Positions 27,589 through 36,800 of a DNA stretch of 64,000 nucleotides are shown piece after piece. How positions within the stretch are numbered: the first letter of the stretch is position 1; each line of letters starts with the position of its first letter. Both the position numbers and the translations under genes were made by a program. Source of the DNA: Niastella sp966211305 (GTDB lineage Bacteria; Bacteroidota; Bacteroidia; Chitinophagales; Chitinophagaceae). The stretch covers positions 34,828 through 98,827 of the forward strand of contig CBIHPC010000003.1 in NCBI GenBank assembly GCA_966211305.1. Direction: 5' to 3'. The notes under the pieces are model-generated. The model was not told the DNA's origin and searched no databases. It was given only the letters and a program-made list of their open reading frames with translations.

Positions 27589-28908
27589 TCATTTCGCTAT
27601 ATCTATCTTCACCTTTTTGTTCTTGATCTTCTCATTTTTGATCGATGTAATGGTATGACTGGCGTGCGATTTACGGATGGCCACAAAGGAGAAGAAATCT
27701 TTTACCTCTATCAGCCCGATATCTTCTTTTTTCAGCTGGCCTTTATTGGCGAGAAAACCTACGATGTCAACCTTGTTCACTTTGTCTTTTTTACCGGCGC
27801 CGATAAACAGGGTGGTCCATACCGGTTTTTGAGGCAATACGGGTGTGGCGGGCAGTTCGATGGTTGCGGGTGGTGGCGTAATGTATTCGGGGAGGTATTC
27901 GTGTGGGGCCAGGATGAGAATGGCGGTGCCGCTGGCGTCCATACGGGCGGTACGGCCATTGCGATGGGTGAACGATTCCTGGTTGGGGGGTAACTGGTAA
28001 TGTATAATGTAACGGATGTTGGGGATGTCCAGTCCGCGTGCTGCGAGGTCGGTGGTCACCAGTACGTTCGAGCTGCCGTTGCGGAATTTGCACAAAGCGC
28101 TGTCGCGTTCCTGTTGTTCCATAGCGCCATGGTAAAATACGTTTACGATGCCTTTGTCTTTCAGGAATGCGCTTACCTCCTCTACAAACTCGCGCTGGTT
28201 GCAGAATATTATGGTAGAACGGTTGCCCAGGGCGCAGATAAGCCTGAACAGGGTGTCGGATTTGTCGCGGTCATCACTGCGCACCTGCTGAACGGCGAGG
28301 GCGGGGGATTTTTCGCCTGTTAAAAAATTGATCTTAACGGGTTCCTGCAATCCTACAAACGGCGGCACTACCACCGCTTCTGTAGCTGAGGTGAGTATTC
28401 TTTTCTTTACCGCCGGCAGCGATTGTATAATGAACGACATTTCATCTTCAAAACCCTGCTCCAGCGATTTATCGAACTCATCGAGCACAAGGGATTCTAT
28501 GTGGGTGGTAGTAATATTACCACGGCGAATATGATCGGCGAGGCGGCCCGGTGTGCCCACGATCAGTTCAGGCGCCTGCAGCAGGTTGTTCTCCTCGGTT
28601 TCGCGTTTGTGGCCGCCATAACAGCAGGTGATCTTGAAACCGGTTCCCATTCTTTTGAAAACAAGCTCAATTTGCAGGGCCAGTTCGCGCGAGGGCACAA
28701 TGATCAATGCCTGGGTTACTGATTTTTTTTCGAGCAACCGGGTTATTGGCAGCAGGAAAGCGAGCGTTTTACCGGAGCCGGTATCGGCCAGCAATACTAC
28801 TTCGTTCGACGTTTTATTCGCCTCTAAAGATGCCTGCTGCATCTCGTTCAAAGCCTCTATCTGTAAATTGGAAAGTGTGTTCTCAATGGAGAATATAGTT
28901 TTCTGCAT
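27589..28908 (-). CDS. DEAD-box RNA helicase with DbpA-type RNA-binding domain
   Basis: A 439-aa helicase. The start is placed at ATG 28908 (MQKTIFSIENTLSNLQIEAL); longer in-frame extension to 29169 would run through the promoter and a hydrophobic non-conserved stretch. Motifs in order: Q-motif region, ADTGSGKT (I), PSRELA (Ia), GTPGR (Ib), LDEFD in place of DEAD (II), TSAT (III), TTDLAARGLDIPN (V), HRNGRTAR (VI). The C-terminal 75 residues (WTTLFIGAGKKDKVNKVDIVG...) match the DbpA RNA-binding domain, which in E. coli DbpA targets 23S rRNA. A role in ribosome assembly is likely by homology. Confidence 0.93.
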   Translation of the reverse strand: MQKTIFSIENTLSNLQIEALNEMQQASLEANKTSNEVVLLADTGSGKTLAFLLPITRLLEKKSVTQALIIVPSRELALQIELVFKRMGTGFKITCCYGGHKRETEENNLLQAPELIVGTPGRLADHIRRGNITTTHIESLVLDEFDKSLEQGFEDEMSFIIQSLPAVKKRILTSATEAVVVPPFVGLQEPVKINFLTGEKSPALAVQQVRSDDRDKSDTLFRLICALGNRSTIIFCNQREFVEEVSAFLKDKGIVNVFYHGAMEQQERDSALCKFRNGSSNVLVTTDLAARGLDIPNIRYIIHYQLPPNQESFTHRNGRTARMDASGTAILILAPHEYLPEYITPPPATIELPATPVLPQKPVWTTLFIGAGKKDKVNKVDIVGFLANKGQLKKEDIGLIEVKDFFSFVAIRKSHASHTITSIKNEKIKNKKVKIDIAK

Positions 28909-28912
28909 CCGG

Positions 28913-28942
28913 CAAAAGTACGTACCAATAGGCAATAAGCAA
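28913..28942 (-). promoter_or_regulatory. Bacteroidota-type promoter of the helicase gene
   Basis: On the minus strand a TTG (28942-28940) is followed after 19 bases by TACTTTTG (28920-28913), matching the TTG-N19-TAnnTTTG consensus of the Bacteroidota primary sigma factor. The element ends 4 bases before the chosen ATG, so the transcript should have a very short leader or none. This supports the start at 28908. Confidence 0.75.
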
Positions 28943-29070
28943 TTGGCAAAGAGGAGATTCGGGATTAATAGGCCCGCCCGGATACCGGCTCTATTTGCCC
29001 CTTGTATATTGCTAATTGCCAGTTGCTTAGGGTGGCACAATTTTTTCCATAATATAGGAAATGCTTGATT

Positions 29071-29319
29071 ATGGAAAACAAGAACAATAGTAAGATGATC
29101 GATAAGAAAAAGAAAGAAGAAGAAAAGCATGATAACCCGGTTTCGCAACCCGATCCGGAAACATTGCATAAAACAGACCCGCAGGAAAATATGAAAGGGC
29201 CGATTAGCTCTTTAATGAATAATGCGGCAGATAAAATGGAAGAGAACGAAGAAAAGGATAAAGTTGATGAACAGGAGTTTGAGCAAAAGGAAGAGGCAAA
29301 GAAAATGAAGGGCGAATAA
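29071..29319 (+). CDS. small charged hypothetical protein (82 aa)
   Basis: No recognised family. The 82-aa product begins MENKNNSKMIDKKKKEEEKH and is almost entirely Lys, Glu, Asp, Asn and Gln, so it is probably disordered; there is no signal peptide or membrane segment. I chose the ATG at 29071, preceded by an AGGAAA-like sequence, over the TTG six bases upstream. A strong terminator follows 26 bases after the stop, which supports a real transcript. It is divergent from the helicase gene. A stress or desiccation-type hydrophilic protein is possible, but not shown. Confidence 0.6.
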   Translation: MENKNNSKMIDKKKKEEEKHDNPVSQPDPETLHKTDPQENMKGPISSLMNNAADKMEENEEKDKVDEQEFEQKEEAKKMKGE

Positions 29320-29344
29320 TGTTGAGGGTGTTATACAATAAAAA

Positions 29345-29376
29345 ATGCCCCCGCCAGCTGGCGGGGGCATTTTTTT
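29345..29376. terminator. bidirectional rho-independent terminator
   Basis: Perfect hairpin with arms ATGCCCCCGCC and GGCGGGGGCAT and loop AGCT (29345-29370), followed by a run of seven T and preceded by a run of A. It sits between the convergent small-protein and GLPGLI genes and can end both transcripts. Confidence 0.93.
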
Positions 29377-29385
29377 CTAAAACGT

Positions 29386-30018
29386 TTAATAGTTACTTTG
29401 TTGGGTAGGAATATTCGCCGGTAACGCAAAGAAAGAATCTTCCAGTTTCATTTCCTGTACATCCGTAGCTACGCTTTCCCAGGTAAACTGGTTTATATCA
29501 ACGATGGCTTTTAAAGGCAGTGCGTTCGACCTTGAAACAAATTCATACCAGTTAAAATACCTGTGATTTACATACAGCTTCGGATCAACCGCAATCTTTT
29601 TATTGAAATAATATTTCTGTACGCCACTTTTACAGGTAAACACCAGCTCATCGCATTTGTAACCCAAAATTTCGGTTACGCCTTCATTGAGCTCTACTTT
29701 TAAAATAGAATCGGTGTTAACGGCGCAATCATTCCAGCGCGCCCCTTCTTCGCTTGCCATTTTGTTGTACAGTTTATTGTCTTTATTCACATACAACTGC
29801 CACTCCAGCAACAGGCCATTGGTGGTTGATCTGTAATCGCCATTTTTAATAAAATACTCGTATTTCGAGCCCATCATGGAGTTGAGCTGGGCATCGGTTA
29901 TATTGGGGGCTTTACTTTTGTACTTGTTCTTGTAAACGATCTTTCCTTCAAAAGTTTGGGCAAACGACGTGAACGACAAAAGAACGGCAAGCAAAAGGAG
30001 CGGGGCCTTCGTTTTCAT
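29386..30018 (-). CDS. GLPGLI family secreted protein
   Basis: A 210-aa protein. I start it at ATG 30018, which gives a clean signal peptide (MKTKAPLLLLAVLLSFTSFAQ); a longer reading to 30219 would cross the terminator of the neighbouring gene. The body follows the GLPGLI pattern: FEGKIVYKNKY near the start, a tyrosine-rich middle with TEILGYKCDELVF in the position of the family's GxxGxx signature, and VDPKLYVNHRYFNWYEFV followed by LPLKAIV in the C-terminal third. GLPGLI proteins are Bacteroidota-specific exported proteins of unknown function. The gene appears monocistronic, bounded by terminators on both sides. Confidence 0.85.
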   Translation of the reverse strand: MKTKAPLLLLAVLLSFTSFAQTFEGKIVYKNKYKSKAPNITDAQLNSMMGSKYEYFIKNGDYRSTTNGLLLEWQLYVNKDNKLYNKMASEEGARWNDCAVNTDSILKVELNEGVTEILGYKCDELVFTCKSGVQKYYFNKKIAVDPKLYVNHRYFNWYEFVSRSNALPLKAIVDINQFTWESVATDVQEMKLEDSFFALPANIPTQQSNY

Positions 30019-30160
30019 GTTATTGATTTTAAGGGTGTTGGATCGGGTTCGACCCAATGTTAATTTTTCAATCAGGCAACAAGATATAACAATTTTATAC
30101 ATTATGCCAGTATTGGGGCAGGTTAGTGGTTGCGAACTAAGGGTGGTTAATAAAAATAAA

Positions 30161-30192
30161 ACAACCCCGCCCAGTATAATCTGGCGGGGTTG
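30161..30192 (-). terminator. rho-independent terminator of the fibronectin-like gene
   Basis: Hairpin with arms ACAACCCCGCC and GGCGGGGTTGT around a short AT-rich loop; on the minus strand it is followed by a T-rich tract (TTTTATTTTT). It lies 60 bases past the stop at 30252. The reverse side is also flanked by T's, so some bidirectional action is possible. Confidence 0.88.
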
Positions 30193-30251
30193 TTTGTTTT
30201 CTACGCAGCCCTTACGCACTATTCCGTAACTGCTATTGCGGATTATTCTTT

Positions 30252-30818
30252 TTATTGAATAACCCTTGAAACAAGTACGGAGGTCACCGATTGTTTGCCG
30301 CGGCCATAAGCAATCACGCGGAACCAGTATCTGGCGATCGAGTTCAGGTTAGTGAACGTGTTTTGGGGATCGGAAGTGGTTTCGCTTATCCACACGCTGT
30401 CGGGCGTTACGGGGTCGGGCGTACACTGGAATGTGTACATTCTTGCTCCCGTAACCCTTTTAACCCGGGCGATGGCCTGTCCGGGCGGCCCTTTCTCAAC
30501 GTCCAGTTGTTCAACCGGGGTAAGATCCTGCGAAACGCCTTTGATGCCGGTAATGTCGAATCCGCTGCTAAGCAGCATGGTCTTATCGCCGTTGCTGGTT
30601 AATGTTACATGGTCGCCCAGTTTTTCGAGTAAACCGGTCAATACAGCTTTTTTGTCGTTTTTAGCTGATGACAGGGTTCGGTCGTTTCTGCCGGCTACGT
30701 TAAGCGACACCTGGAAGTCGCCAAATGCCTTTTCCAATTCAGGCAGCGTTGGCGTTGGGCTCGGGAAGTATGAATTGTTTTTCATGCTTTCCATGATGCG
30801 GCCTGTTAACTTAAGCAA
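30252..30818 (-). CDS. fibronectin type III-like hypothetical protein
   Basis: A protein of up to 188 aa with no signal peptide. The N-terminal half is helical and polar (LPELEKAFGDFQVSLNVAGRNDRTL, then KKAVLTGLLEKLGDHVTLTS). The C-terminal 90 residues look like a fibronectin type III module: PPGQAIARVKRVTGARMYTFQ, DSVWISETTSDPQNTFTNL and a YWFRVIAYGRGKQS strand. Proteins of this layout are common in Chitinophagaceae without known function. The start is uncertain: ATG at 30818, 30794 or 30785 are all possible. It has its own terminator. Confidence 0.7.
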   Translation of the reverse strand: MLKLTGRIMESMKNNSYFPSPTPTLPELEKAFGDFQVSLNVAGRNDRTLSSAKNDKKAVLTGLLEKLGDHVTLTSNGDKTMLLSSGFDITGIKGVSQDLTPVEQLDVEKGPPGQAIARVKRVTGARMYTFQCTPDPVTPDSVWISETTSDPQNTFTNLNSIARYWFRVIAYGRGKQSVTSVLVSRVIQ

Positions 30819-30844
30819 ATAAGTATCGCTGGGCCGTTTGAATT

Positions 30845-31130
30845 AAATTGGTAAGGTCAAAAAACAAGTTGCTGGGGTCAGCAATTGAATGGTGACCAGC
30901 ATGATGAACAGGAAAGGTCAACACCTGAGTTGGTGAAGTCAAAAACCAATCGGGAAAGTCAATTACCCGGCCAGCCTTTTCAAAAAACGGATTGGCATAG
31001 TGACAACCTGGGCAGCTCTTTCAAATACCGGGTTGGCATAGTGAAAACCTGAACCGTTTTTTCAAACACCCGGTTGGTAGAGTGAAAACCCGAAAAAGTT
31101 TATTTAAAAACCTGATCAGGTAAGGCAGGT
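30845..31130. repeat. degenerate tandem repeat array, about 13 units of 19-22 bp
   Basis: Intergenic DNA between divergent genes (noncoding 30819-31266). Units share the core GGTTGG-N4-AGTGAAAACC or GGTAAGGTCAAAAAAC. The best-preserved pair is GGTTGGCATAGTGAAAACC (31030-31048) and its copies near 30989 and 31071. The last six units form a higher-order repeat of about 41 bp. No gene fits on either strand. Confidence 0.8.
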
Positions 31131-31266
31131 TTAAATATAAAATATGACAAACATTGTTTGCGGCTGGAAATTGACGTATAATAGCGGGAAACATGACAAT
31201 GGTATAAAGAATTATTGTCAGGTAACTCAAAATATAACAGGTATATATAAACCAATATTCACAATT

Positions 31267-31803
31267 ATGACACACGAATCAATTGAAATACCCTTAAGCA
31301 AAAAGAAATTAGTATTGACCCTTGTGGGGGCCATTGGCTTTGTTGCGATCGGCTGTTGGTTTTTGATTGCTCCACCGCAAATCAGCAATCCGGTTATTGG
31401 TAATCCTACTACCATATTTATAACCGGACTTGCATCGGTGATATTCTTTGGGCTGGTTGCCGTAGTAGTAATTCGCAAACTGCCTGATAATAAAGCGGGG
31501 TTGATCATAAACGAAAAGGGCATCATAGACAATTCAAGCGGGGTATCTGCCGGACTTGTGGCGTGGTCGGATATTGAAGAGATCAAAGTTTTCCAGATAA
31601 TGAGTCAAAAGTTCCTGATGTTCATTGTTAAGAACCCGCAGGAATATATCAGCAGACAGACAAACGCGTTAAAAAGAAAAGGCATGGAAATGAACTATAA
31701 AAGTTATGGTTCGCCGATAAGTATTTCAGCGAATGCCTTACAAACGGATTTTGATAAGTTATACGAACTGCTTGTAAGGAAGATGAAGGAGTATAAATTG
31801 TAA
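31267..31803 (+). CDS. STM3941 family membrane protein
   Basis: A 178-aa protein. I start it at ATG 31267 (MTHESIEIPLSKKKLVLTLVG) because the upstream in-frame stretch shows no family likeness. Two membrane segments follow (about residues 15-37 and 51-72), then a cytoplasmic domain with GLIINEKGIIDNSSGVSAGLVAWSDIEEI and a C-terminal region SISANALQTDFDKLYELL, the pattern of the STM3941 family (PH-like domain behind two helices). The function of the family is unknown. It lies downstream of the repeat array, with no clear promoter. It converges on the RlpA-like gene. Confidence 0.82.
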   Translation: MTHESIEIPLSKKKLVLTLVGAIGFVAIGCWFLIAPPQISNPVIGNPTTIFITGLASVIFFGLVAVVVIRKLPDNKAGLIINEKGIIDNSSGVSAGLVAWSDIEEIKVFQIMSQKFLMFIVKNPQEYISRQTNALKRKGMEMNYKSYGSPISISANALQTDFDKLYELLVRKMKEYKL

Positions 31804-31862
31804 TCATGAAAAACCTTTTCGGGAAAATAACCCTGTCCGGTTTGCCAGAAGCTTTTATTAGT

Positions 31863-32225
31863 TTATTTCTTCTTCTTATATCTGATCTGCACATTCGCCA
31901 CACCGGCATTTACCATGCCCAGCTTTTTCGCCGCTTTTTTTGAAACGTCGATGATACGGCCGGGTACAAAGGGACCGCGATCATTGATAGTAACATTCAC
32001 AGAACGGCCATTGGCTAAATTCACCACTTTTACCTTAGTGCCAAAAGGCAGCGTTTTATGCGCGGCCGTCATTTTATGCTGATCGAATTTGGCGCCGCTG
32101 GAAGTGGTGCGGCCCTGGAACTTATCGGCATAATACGAACCTTTGCCGGTTTCGGTAATTTTACGCGCGCAGGAAGTTAACCCAACAATAAAACAGGCGG
32201 CAATAACTGAATGGCGAATAGTCAT
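31863..32225 (-). CDS. RlpA-like double-psi beta-barrel lipoprotein
   Basis: A 120-aa protein. Start at ATG 32225 gives a lipoprotein signal ending FIVGLTSC-A. The rest is a complete RlpA/DPBB fold: GKGSYYADKFQGRTTSSGAKFD, then MTAAHKTLPFGTKVKVVNL and VTINDRGPFVPGRIIDVSKKAA. The family's key residues are present (His of AAHKTLP and Asp of NDRGP). There is no SPOR domain, so it is shorter than E. coli RlpA, as is usual in Bacteroidota. In P. aeruginosa RlpA is a lytic transglycosylase acting on naked glycan strands; activity here is by homology. Confidence 0.9.
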   Translation of the reverse strand: MTIRHSVIAACFIVGLTSCARKITETGKGSYYADKFQGRTTSSGAKFDQHKMTAAHKTLPFGTKVKVVNLANGRSVNVTINDRGPFVPGRIIDVSKKAAKKLGMVNAGVANVQIRYKKKK

Positions 32226-32252
32226 ATTCACTGGTTTTAAATAGAATAGGCG

Positions 32253-32260
32253 CAAAGATA
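32253..32260 (-). promoter_or_regulatory. TAnnTTTG -7 element for the RlpA-like gene
   Basis: TATCTTTG on the minus strand, 27 bases upstream of the chosen ATG, matches the Bacteroidota -7 consensus. No TTG is found at the expected -33 spacing, so the call is moderate. It supports the start at 32225, since the longer in-frame start lies upstream of it. Confidence 0.5.
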
Positions 32261-32487
32261 CCGATCTCCATGATTTCTCCTTTATTCCACAGCTAAAATC
32301 CATTAGCCCCTTGCGCCATCCTGTTTTTGGGTATGCCGCATACTTTACTTATATAAGAATAATAATATATCCAACCCCGTTACCTCAAATTGAAACGGTT
32401 TGAATGAATAATGATACACGATGAATAAATGCTGAATAAACCTTCGTGTAATTTTATTTTAATACTAACTGCTTATAACGATTGCAT

Positions 32488-33810
32488 ATGTCGCTTAAAC
32501 TTGCTTGTGTACTAAAGCGGGGCCTGACATTGGCTTCCCTTGTACTGTTTATCTTTTGTGCCTGTACCAAGAAGAGCACAACCGAAAACGGGGTCCCATA
32601 CGATCCTTCTTCGCCGGTAACCATCAGCCGCATAACACCCGATAGCGGTGGCGTTAGCACCCAGCTGATGATCTACGGTTCCAACTTCGGCTCAGATACT
32701 TCCCTTATTAAAGTGTTTATCAATGGCAAACCCGCCCCGGTGATAGGATCCAACGGTTCCGCCATCTACGTGCTGGTGCCATCGAAAGCCGGCTCCGGCG
32801 AAGTAAAAGTGGTTGTTGGCGATCATTCAACAACGCAGGAAGCCATTGCTCCTGTTGGCTTCAGGTATATCTTTTATCCGCGCGTAAGTACACTGGCGGG
32901 CTTTACCGACAAAGACGGCAGAACCGCCATCGTTGACGGTCCCATCAATAAAGCGCAGTTTGAAGAACCATACTGGCTGAGCTTTGATGATAAAAAGAAT
33001 ATCTGGCTGCTGGAAGAGTACCGCGGGCTGCGGTTCATCAATGCCGATAGAACGGAAGTGAGTACCAAATTCAGAACAGGGAACGGTATGGGCCGGCCCC
33101 GGACGCTTTCGTTCAACCCGGGCTTTGATACGCTGTATATTACCAACGACCAGTGGGACTGGACCGGTCTCAGCACTGCCGTTGCCACCAAGGCCGATAA
33201 TTTTACCCGGTGGACATCACTCATCTACAGCCAGACCACCAATGGAGGCGCTGCTCAACCGCAAACAGGCGATTATTTCTTCAACGCCTATTCAACCGGC
33301 GCCATTTTTAAATGGGACAGAACGGCAAAAGTATCGCGTGAACTGTACCGTATTGGCGATGTAAGCTGGGAGTTCAACGTTCAGTTCGCACCCAGCGGCG
33401 ATTTCGCATATATAGTTGTGGTAAACCAGCATTACATACTTAAGTCGAGGTACAACCGGCAAACCGGGGAACTGGAAACACCTGTGCACTTTGTTGGCGG
33501 CAGAAGAAGCGCCGGCCATAGAGATGGCGTTGGTGTCGATGCGCGCTTCGATCAGCCGCACCAGGGCGCCTTTGATGAAAACGATAACTTCTACCTGTGC
33601 GATGTGGTCAATCACTGTATTCGAAAAATAACACCCGAAGGCGTGGTAAGCACATTTGCCGGCCGTCCCCGCACCAGCGGTTATGCCGATGGCGCATTAC
33701 GCGATGCGCAGTTCCATAATCCGAGGGGCATCATTTACGACCAGGCCTCGGGAACTTTTTATGTTGCCGACCAGGTAAACCGCCGTATCAGAACTATTTC
33801 CACTGAATAA
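32488..33810 (+). CDS. IPT/TIG and NHL-repeat lipoprotein of a SusCD operon
   Basis: A 440-aa predicted surface lipoprotein. I use ATG 32488. The signal peptide ends with a lipobox (LFIFCAC-TKK). An IPT/TIG immunoglobulin-like domain spans about residues 40-130 (PVTISRITPDSGGVSTQLMI, GSNFGSD). From about 130 to the end there are NHL-type beta-propeller blades, clearest at the C-terminus: FDQPHQGAFDENDNFYLCDVVNHCIRKI, GVVSTFAG, then QFHNPRGIIYDQASGTFYVADQ.NRRIRTI. It begins the operon 21 bases before susC. Such proteins probably bind glycan at the cell surface beside SusCD; the ligand is unknown. Confidence 0.88.
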   Translation: MSLKLACVLKRGLTLASLVLFIFCACTKKSTTENGVPYDPSSPVTISRITPDSGGVSTQLMIYGSNFGSDTSLIKVFINGKPAPVIGSNGSAIYVLVPSKAGSGEVKVVVGDHSTTQEAIAPVGFRYIFYPRVSTLAGFTDKDGRTAIVDGPINKAQFEEPYWLSFDDKKNIWLLEEYRGLRFINADRTEVSTKFRTGNGMGRPRTLSFNPGFDTLYITNDQWDWTGLSTAVATKADNFTRWTSLIYSQTTNGGAAQPQTGDYFFNAYSTGAIFKWDRTAKVSRELYRIGDVSWEFNVQFAPSGDFAYIVVVNQHYILKSRYNRQTGELETPVHFVGGRRSAGHRDGVGVDARFDQPHQGAFDENDNFYLCDVVNHCIRKITPEGVVSTFAGRPRTSGYADGALRDAQFHNPRGIIYDQASGTFYVADQVNRRIRTISTE

Positions 33811-33831
33811 CCTCAACCCAATATAGTTACA

Positions 33832-36800
33832 ATGAAACGTTACATAACCATACTACTGCTCATATTGGGTAGTTGCCTCACCGCACATGCCCAGGAATTT
33901 ATACAGGTGTCGGGCACCGTAACCGATGGCCTCAATAACACGCTTACCGGTGTAAGCGTAACCATCAAAAACCAGGTGGGCGGCGGGGCCATGACGAACG
34001 ATAAAGGCCGGTATACGGTTCGTACGGAACCGTATAGTACATTGATCTTTTCACACGTGGGTTTTGCCACCCAGGAAATAAAGATCGGTACCAAAGGCCT
34101 GCTGAATGTGACGCTTAAGTCGCTCGACTCAAGTGCCCTCACCCAGGTGATCGTAACCGCTGCCGGCCCGCAGAAAAAACTCTCCGTCACAGGCGCGGTT
34201 TCATCTATCGATGTCGCCCAACTGCGAACGCCTACCGCCAATATCTCGAACGGGCTCGCCGGCAACGTGCCGGGCGTCATAGCCATGCAGGGGTCGGGCG
34301 AACCGGGAAATAACCAGTCTGAGTTCTGGATCCGCGGTATCTCCACGTTCGGCGCCAACCAAAGCGCACTGGTGCTGGTTGATGGGTTCGAACGGCCATT
34401 CAATGAAATAAATATTGAAGACATACAATCCTTCTCCGTATTGAAGGATGCATCTGCCACCGCCATCTACGGCTCACGCGGCGCCAATGGGGTAGTGCTC
34501 ATTACAACCAAAAGAGGTAAAGCCGGCAAAGTGAATATCGACGGAAAAATGGAATACGGTTATTTAACCCGTACGCGCACCCCAAAGTTTGTTGATGGAT
34601 ATACCTACGCGCAACTGGTGAATGAAGCAAAGATCACCCGTAACCAGGAACCGCTGTATACTGATAATGAACTGCAGATCATCAAAGAAAAGCTTGACCC
34701 CGATCTGTATCCCAATGTCGACTGGCAGGATAAACTGCTGAAGGATGGCGCCAATATTTACCGCGCAGCCATTAATCTTTCGGGCGGTGCTACCATTGCC
34801 CGCTATTTTGTATCGGCCAGTTATGTAGATGAAGGCGGGATGTACAAAACCGATCAGGCGTTAAAAGATTACAAAACCAATGCGCATTTGTCGCGCTGGA
34901 ATTACCGCATCAATTACGATCTCGATGTAACGCGCTCAACCACACTTGCACTGGGCGTTTCAGGTTTTCTCGAAAAGCAAAACTTTCCGGGGCTGAATAA
35001 TCTTAACGTATGGTATTCCCTCATCGGCCAGTCGCCGACTTCCATTCCCTTTATGTATTCGAACGGGCTGGTGCCTGCCTATGGCACCGGAAACAGGACC
35101 AATCCGTGGGTAATAGCAACGCAAACGGGTTTCCGCGAACATTGGGAAAACAAAACCGAATCGAACGTTACGCTTAACCAGCGGTTAGATATGATCACGA
35201 AAGGACTGCGGTTCACCGCACGCCTTGCCTTTGATGCCAACAGCATGAATGATATCAACCGCATAAAATGGCCCGAGCAGTATAATGTAGAACGTCGCCG
35301 CGACCGCAACGGTAATCTTATTATGCACCGCGTATCGGGTGAACAACTCATGCAGCAGGAATCGGGCTCATGGGGCGAACGCGTGTACCAGGCCGATGCC
35401 GAGTTGGGCTATGGCTACAATCATGGCGGCCATCATAATGTGGAAGGATTGCTTAAATACTTTGTACGCGAACAACGCCAGACGCAGAACCTGGGAACGG
35501 ATATAAAGAACGGCTTACCCCGCAGGAATATGTCGGTAGCCGGCCGCGCCATGTACGGGTACAGGAACCGCTACCTGTTCGAATTTAATTTCGGTTATAC
35601 GGGTTCGGAAAATTTCAAAAAAGGACATCAGTTCGGTTTCTTTCCCGCCGTTGCAGTTGGCTGGAATGTTGCAGAGGAGAATTTCATCAAAGATAAACTT
35701 CCATGGCTCGATATGTTCAAGGTGCGCTACTCCATTGGGGAAGTGGGCAACGATTATTTCGGTGGCTTACGCTTCGCTTACCTGAGCACTATCGCCAGCG
35801 GCGGCAGTTTTAATTTTGGCGAACCGGTTAGTCCGAACAGTTACCCCGGTTTGTATTACTCCCAGGTGGCATCCGACGCCTTAACATGGGAAGTAGCGCG
35901 AAAACAAAACCTTGGGTTCGATATCAATATCCTGCGCAATGTGTTGTCGCTGACGATCGACTTCTTCCAGGAATCGCGGCGGAATATTTATATGCAGCGC
36001 AACCAGCTGCCGGGTATCGTAGGTACCAGCAGCGCTCCCTGGGCCAATGTGGGCCGGATGGATAACCGTGGAATAGATGGCAATTTCGGAATAAGAAAAA
36101 AGATCGGGAATATCAACTTCCACCTGAGAGGAAATCTTACCTGGTATAAGAACAAGATCCTCGAGCGCGATGAGCAACTGAACAGTTATCCTTACCTGAT
36201 GCAACAGGGTTTTCGCGCAGAACAAACCCGCGGCCTGATCGCATTGGGACTGTTTGCCGATTATGAGGAAATAAGGAACAGCCCGCGCCAGACCTTTGGC
36301 GCCTATATGCCCGGCGATATCAAATACAAAGACGTGAACGGCGATGGCCTTATCAATGATGAAGACGTTGTGCCCATTGGCGCAAGCTGGCGGCCTGCGC
36401 TTGAATATGGAATGGGTTTGTCGGCATCGTACAAACAACTGGATGTGAATGTGCATTTTCAGGGAGCGGGCCGTAATTCCTATTTCCTGAATGGTCCAAC
36501 GGTTTATCCTTTTGTAGACGGCGCCTGGGGAAATATCCTCACCGAAGTGGTGGAGCCGGGTAACAGATGGATCAGTAAAGACATTGCGCCAAAAGATGTA
36601 CAGGCTGAAAATCCGAAAGCAAAATACCCGCGCCTCAGTTATGGCGGTAATCCCAATAATTATCGCGCTTCCACCTTCTGGTTACGCGATGGCGCTTATC
36701 TGCGCTTCAAAACGCTCGACATCGGGTATACCGTCCCCGGCAAAATAGCAAGCCGGTTCAGGCTGAGCAATATGCGCTTCTACCTGCTTGCACAGAACCT

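Noticed and set aside
28909..29169. N-terminal extension of the helicase to 29169
   Set aside because: It would span the TTG-N19-TAnnTTTG promoter and encode a hydrophobic, non-conserved stretch; the helicase family starts at MQKTIFSI.
30019..30219. N-terminal extension of the GLPGLI gene to 30219
   Set aside because: It crosses the rho-independent terminator of the next gene, and the ATG at 30018 already gives a complete signal peptide.
30845..31130. CRISPR array
   Set aside because: The units are degenerate and contiguous, without identical repeats separated by unique spacers, and no cas gene is nearby.
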